DNA of 13,694 nt, taken from assembly GCA_002899795.1 (NCBI GenBank), contig PPDG01000056.1, positions 1-13,694 on the forward strand. The letters are read 5' to 3'. Origin of the DNA: Desulfobacteraceae bacterium (GTDB lineage Bacteria > Desulfobacterota > Syntrophobacteria > BM002). The notes under the pieces were generated by a model. The model had not been told where the DNA came from, ran no database searches, and saw only the letters and a list, made by a program, of their open reading frames with translations. Positions within the stretch are counted from its first letter, which is position 1, and each line of letters opens with the position of its first letter. Positions 13,299 to 13,694 of the stretch are shown here, one piece after another. The translations under genes were made by a program, and so were the position numbers.

Positions 13299-13307
13299 AC
13301 TGGTTGC

Positions 13308-13336
13308 TTGACACGGTGCTCGGATGGTGTTAGGTT
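13308..13336 (+). promoter_or_regulatory. tRNA-Pro promoter
   Basis: Perfect TTGACA (13308-13313), 17-base spacer, then TAGGTT (13331-13336), which keeps the TAnnnT positions. Transcription would begin only a few bases before the mature tRNA at 13347. Confidence 0.5.
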
Positions 13337-13346
13337 TCAGACCTGT

Positions 13347-13424
13347 CGGGACGTGGCGCAGTCTGGCTAGCGCACCTGAATGGGGTTCAGGGGGTCGGAG
13401 GTTCAAATCCTCTCGTCCCGACCA
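13347..13424 (+). tRNA. tRNA-Pro (anticodon GGG)
   Basis: All stems form. Acceptor CGGGACG (13347-13353) pairs with CGTCCCG (13414-13420). D stem GCGC/GCGC (13356-13359, 13370-13373). Anticodon stem CCTGA/TCAGG (13375-13379, 13387-13391) closes loop ATGGGGT with GGG at 13382-13384, reading CCC proline codons. T stem GGAGG/CCTCT encloses TTCAAAT. Discriminator A is followed by an encoded CCA (13422-13424). The gene stands alone, with its own promoter and terminator. Confidence 0.96.
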
Positions 13425-13437
13425 TTTAAATAAACAA

Positions 13438-13475
13438 AACAGCCGCTCTTGTCCAACAAGAGCGGCTGTTTTTTT
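13438..13475 (+). terminator. intrinsic terminator after tRNA-Pro
   Basis: AACAGCCGCTCTTG and CAAGAGCGGCTGTT form a perfect 14-bp stem with a TCCAA loop, ending in a run of seven T. It begins 13 bases after the tRNA CCA end and should terminate the tRNA transcript efficiently. Confidence 0.93.
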
Positions 13476-13637
13476 GTCTGATCCTACAATTGGAGCTCAC
13501 GCTGTCCTGCTCCAGCCTAACCCAAGGTCAACAGATTCATATTTTAGAGACTACATATAGTGGCGGGATCTCGAATGAAAAAGTGTGTATTAAAGTATCT
13601 TCAATTTGAGTAAAGCGCCGTGGCGGATCCGGCGGTG

Positions 13638-13694
13638 ATGGTTGACCTTACTGATTCACTCATTTTCACTCATAAAAACGGAATCACCTTCACA
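13638..13694 (+). CDS. possible 5' fragment of a gene cut by the right edge
   Basis: From ATG 13638 (GTG at 13635 also possible) a frame reads MVDLTDSLIFTHKNGITFT and stays open to the window end, 19 codons; GGCGG lies just upstream. Nothing identifies it, and an open run this short can be chance. The bases between the terminator (13475) and here show no other gene, promoter or repeat that I can support, apart from TTCACTCAT occurring twice inside this frame (13655 and 13665). Confidence 0.2.
   Translation, partial: MVDLTDSLIFTHKNGITFT

Noticed and set aside
7432..13303. Could the tandem words be a CRISPR array?
   Set aside because: The units are 7-9 bases with no spacers between them and no cas gene is present.
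13347..13475. tRNA-Pro as an integration site for a mobile element
   Set aside because: No integrase and no repeated copy of the tRNA 3' end are visible; the sequence after the terminator is too short to judge.
13575..13613. 12-codon frame MKKCVLKYLQFE after the tRNA terminator
   Set aside because: Too short, no context and no clear ribosome-binding site.

Overview
The window looks like a chromosomal segment of a Gram-negative bacterium with roughly balanced base composition. The most likely source is the Desulfobacterota (former Deltaproteobacteria) or a near relative. This is inferred from secreted proteins and outer-membrane-type lipoproteins (lipoboxes ending in Cys), an LPP20/FlgT/CsgG-type envelope gene set, a COG1313-type radical SAM enzyme, and intergenic spacers filled with short-period word repeats and REP-like palindromes. 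The assignment rests on gene content and style, not on a marker gene.

Left part (272-7155) is a divergent cluster of five exported proteins. Leftward from a central 446-base spacer run an LPP20-domain secreted protein, a TPR lipoprotein with C-terminal S-layer-homology (SLH) repeats, and a FecR-domain secreted protein. Rightward run a secreted protein with a FlgT-type N-terminal domain and a long TPR lipoprotein with a C-terminal CsgG/TolB-like domain. The spacer holds two back-to-back sigma70-type promoters, each TTGACA plus an 18-base spacer plus a good -10. The leftward transcript has a roughly 200-nt leader with a compact fold and an intrinsic-terminator-like hairpin before the LPP20 start codon. 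LPP20 (FlgP-like), FlgT and CsgG domains all belong to proteins that build rings or channels at the outer membrane, but no flagellar or curli gene is visible. I read the cluster as a candidate undescribed outer-membrane/peptidoglycan-associated assembly.

Middle part (7241-9315): a short signal-peptide ORF that ends at a repeat block, then on the minus strand a COG1313 (PflX-like) radical SAM protein whose stop codon overlaps a start codon of a PPP-family metallophosphatase.

Right part (9615-13475): a class I/II PLP aminotransferase (minus) with a clear promoter; divergent from it UDP-glucose 4-epimerase (galE) and a UDP-glucuronate decarboxylase-like SDR enzyme, both nucleotide-sugar enzymes; and a tRNA-Pro(GGG) with its own promoter and a strong terminator.

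From 7432 rightwards, most spacers are packed with tandem words of fixed period, mostly 7 bases, sometimes 8 or 9. Several unrelated word families (TCTGACC-like, GTAAACG-like, GGAAATG-like, AGCGCAT-like, CTATGCC-like) share this period. Some run into the last codons of genes and supply their stop codons. The spacers left of 7155 lack them. This is the most unusual non-coding signal in the window.
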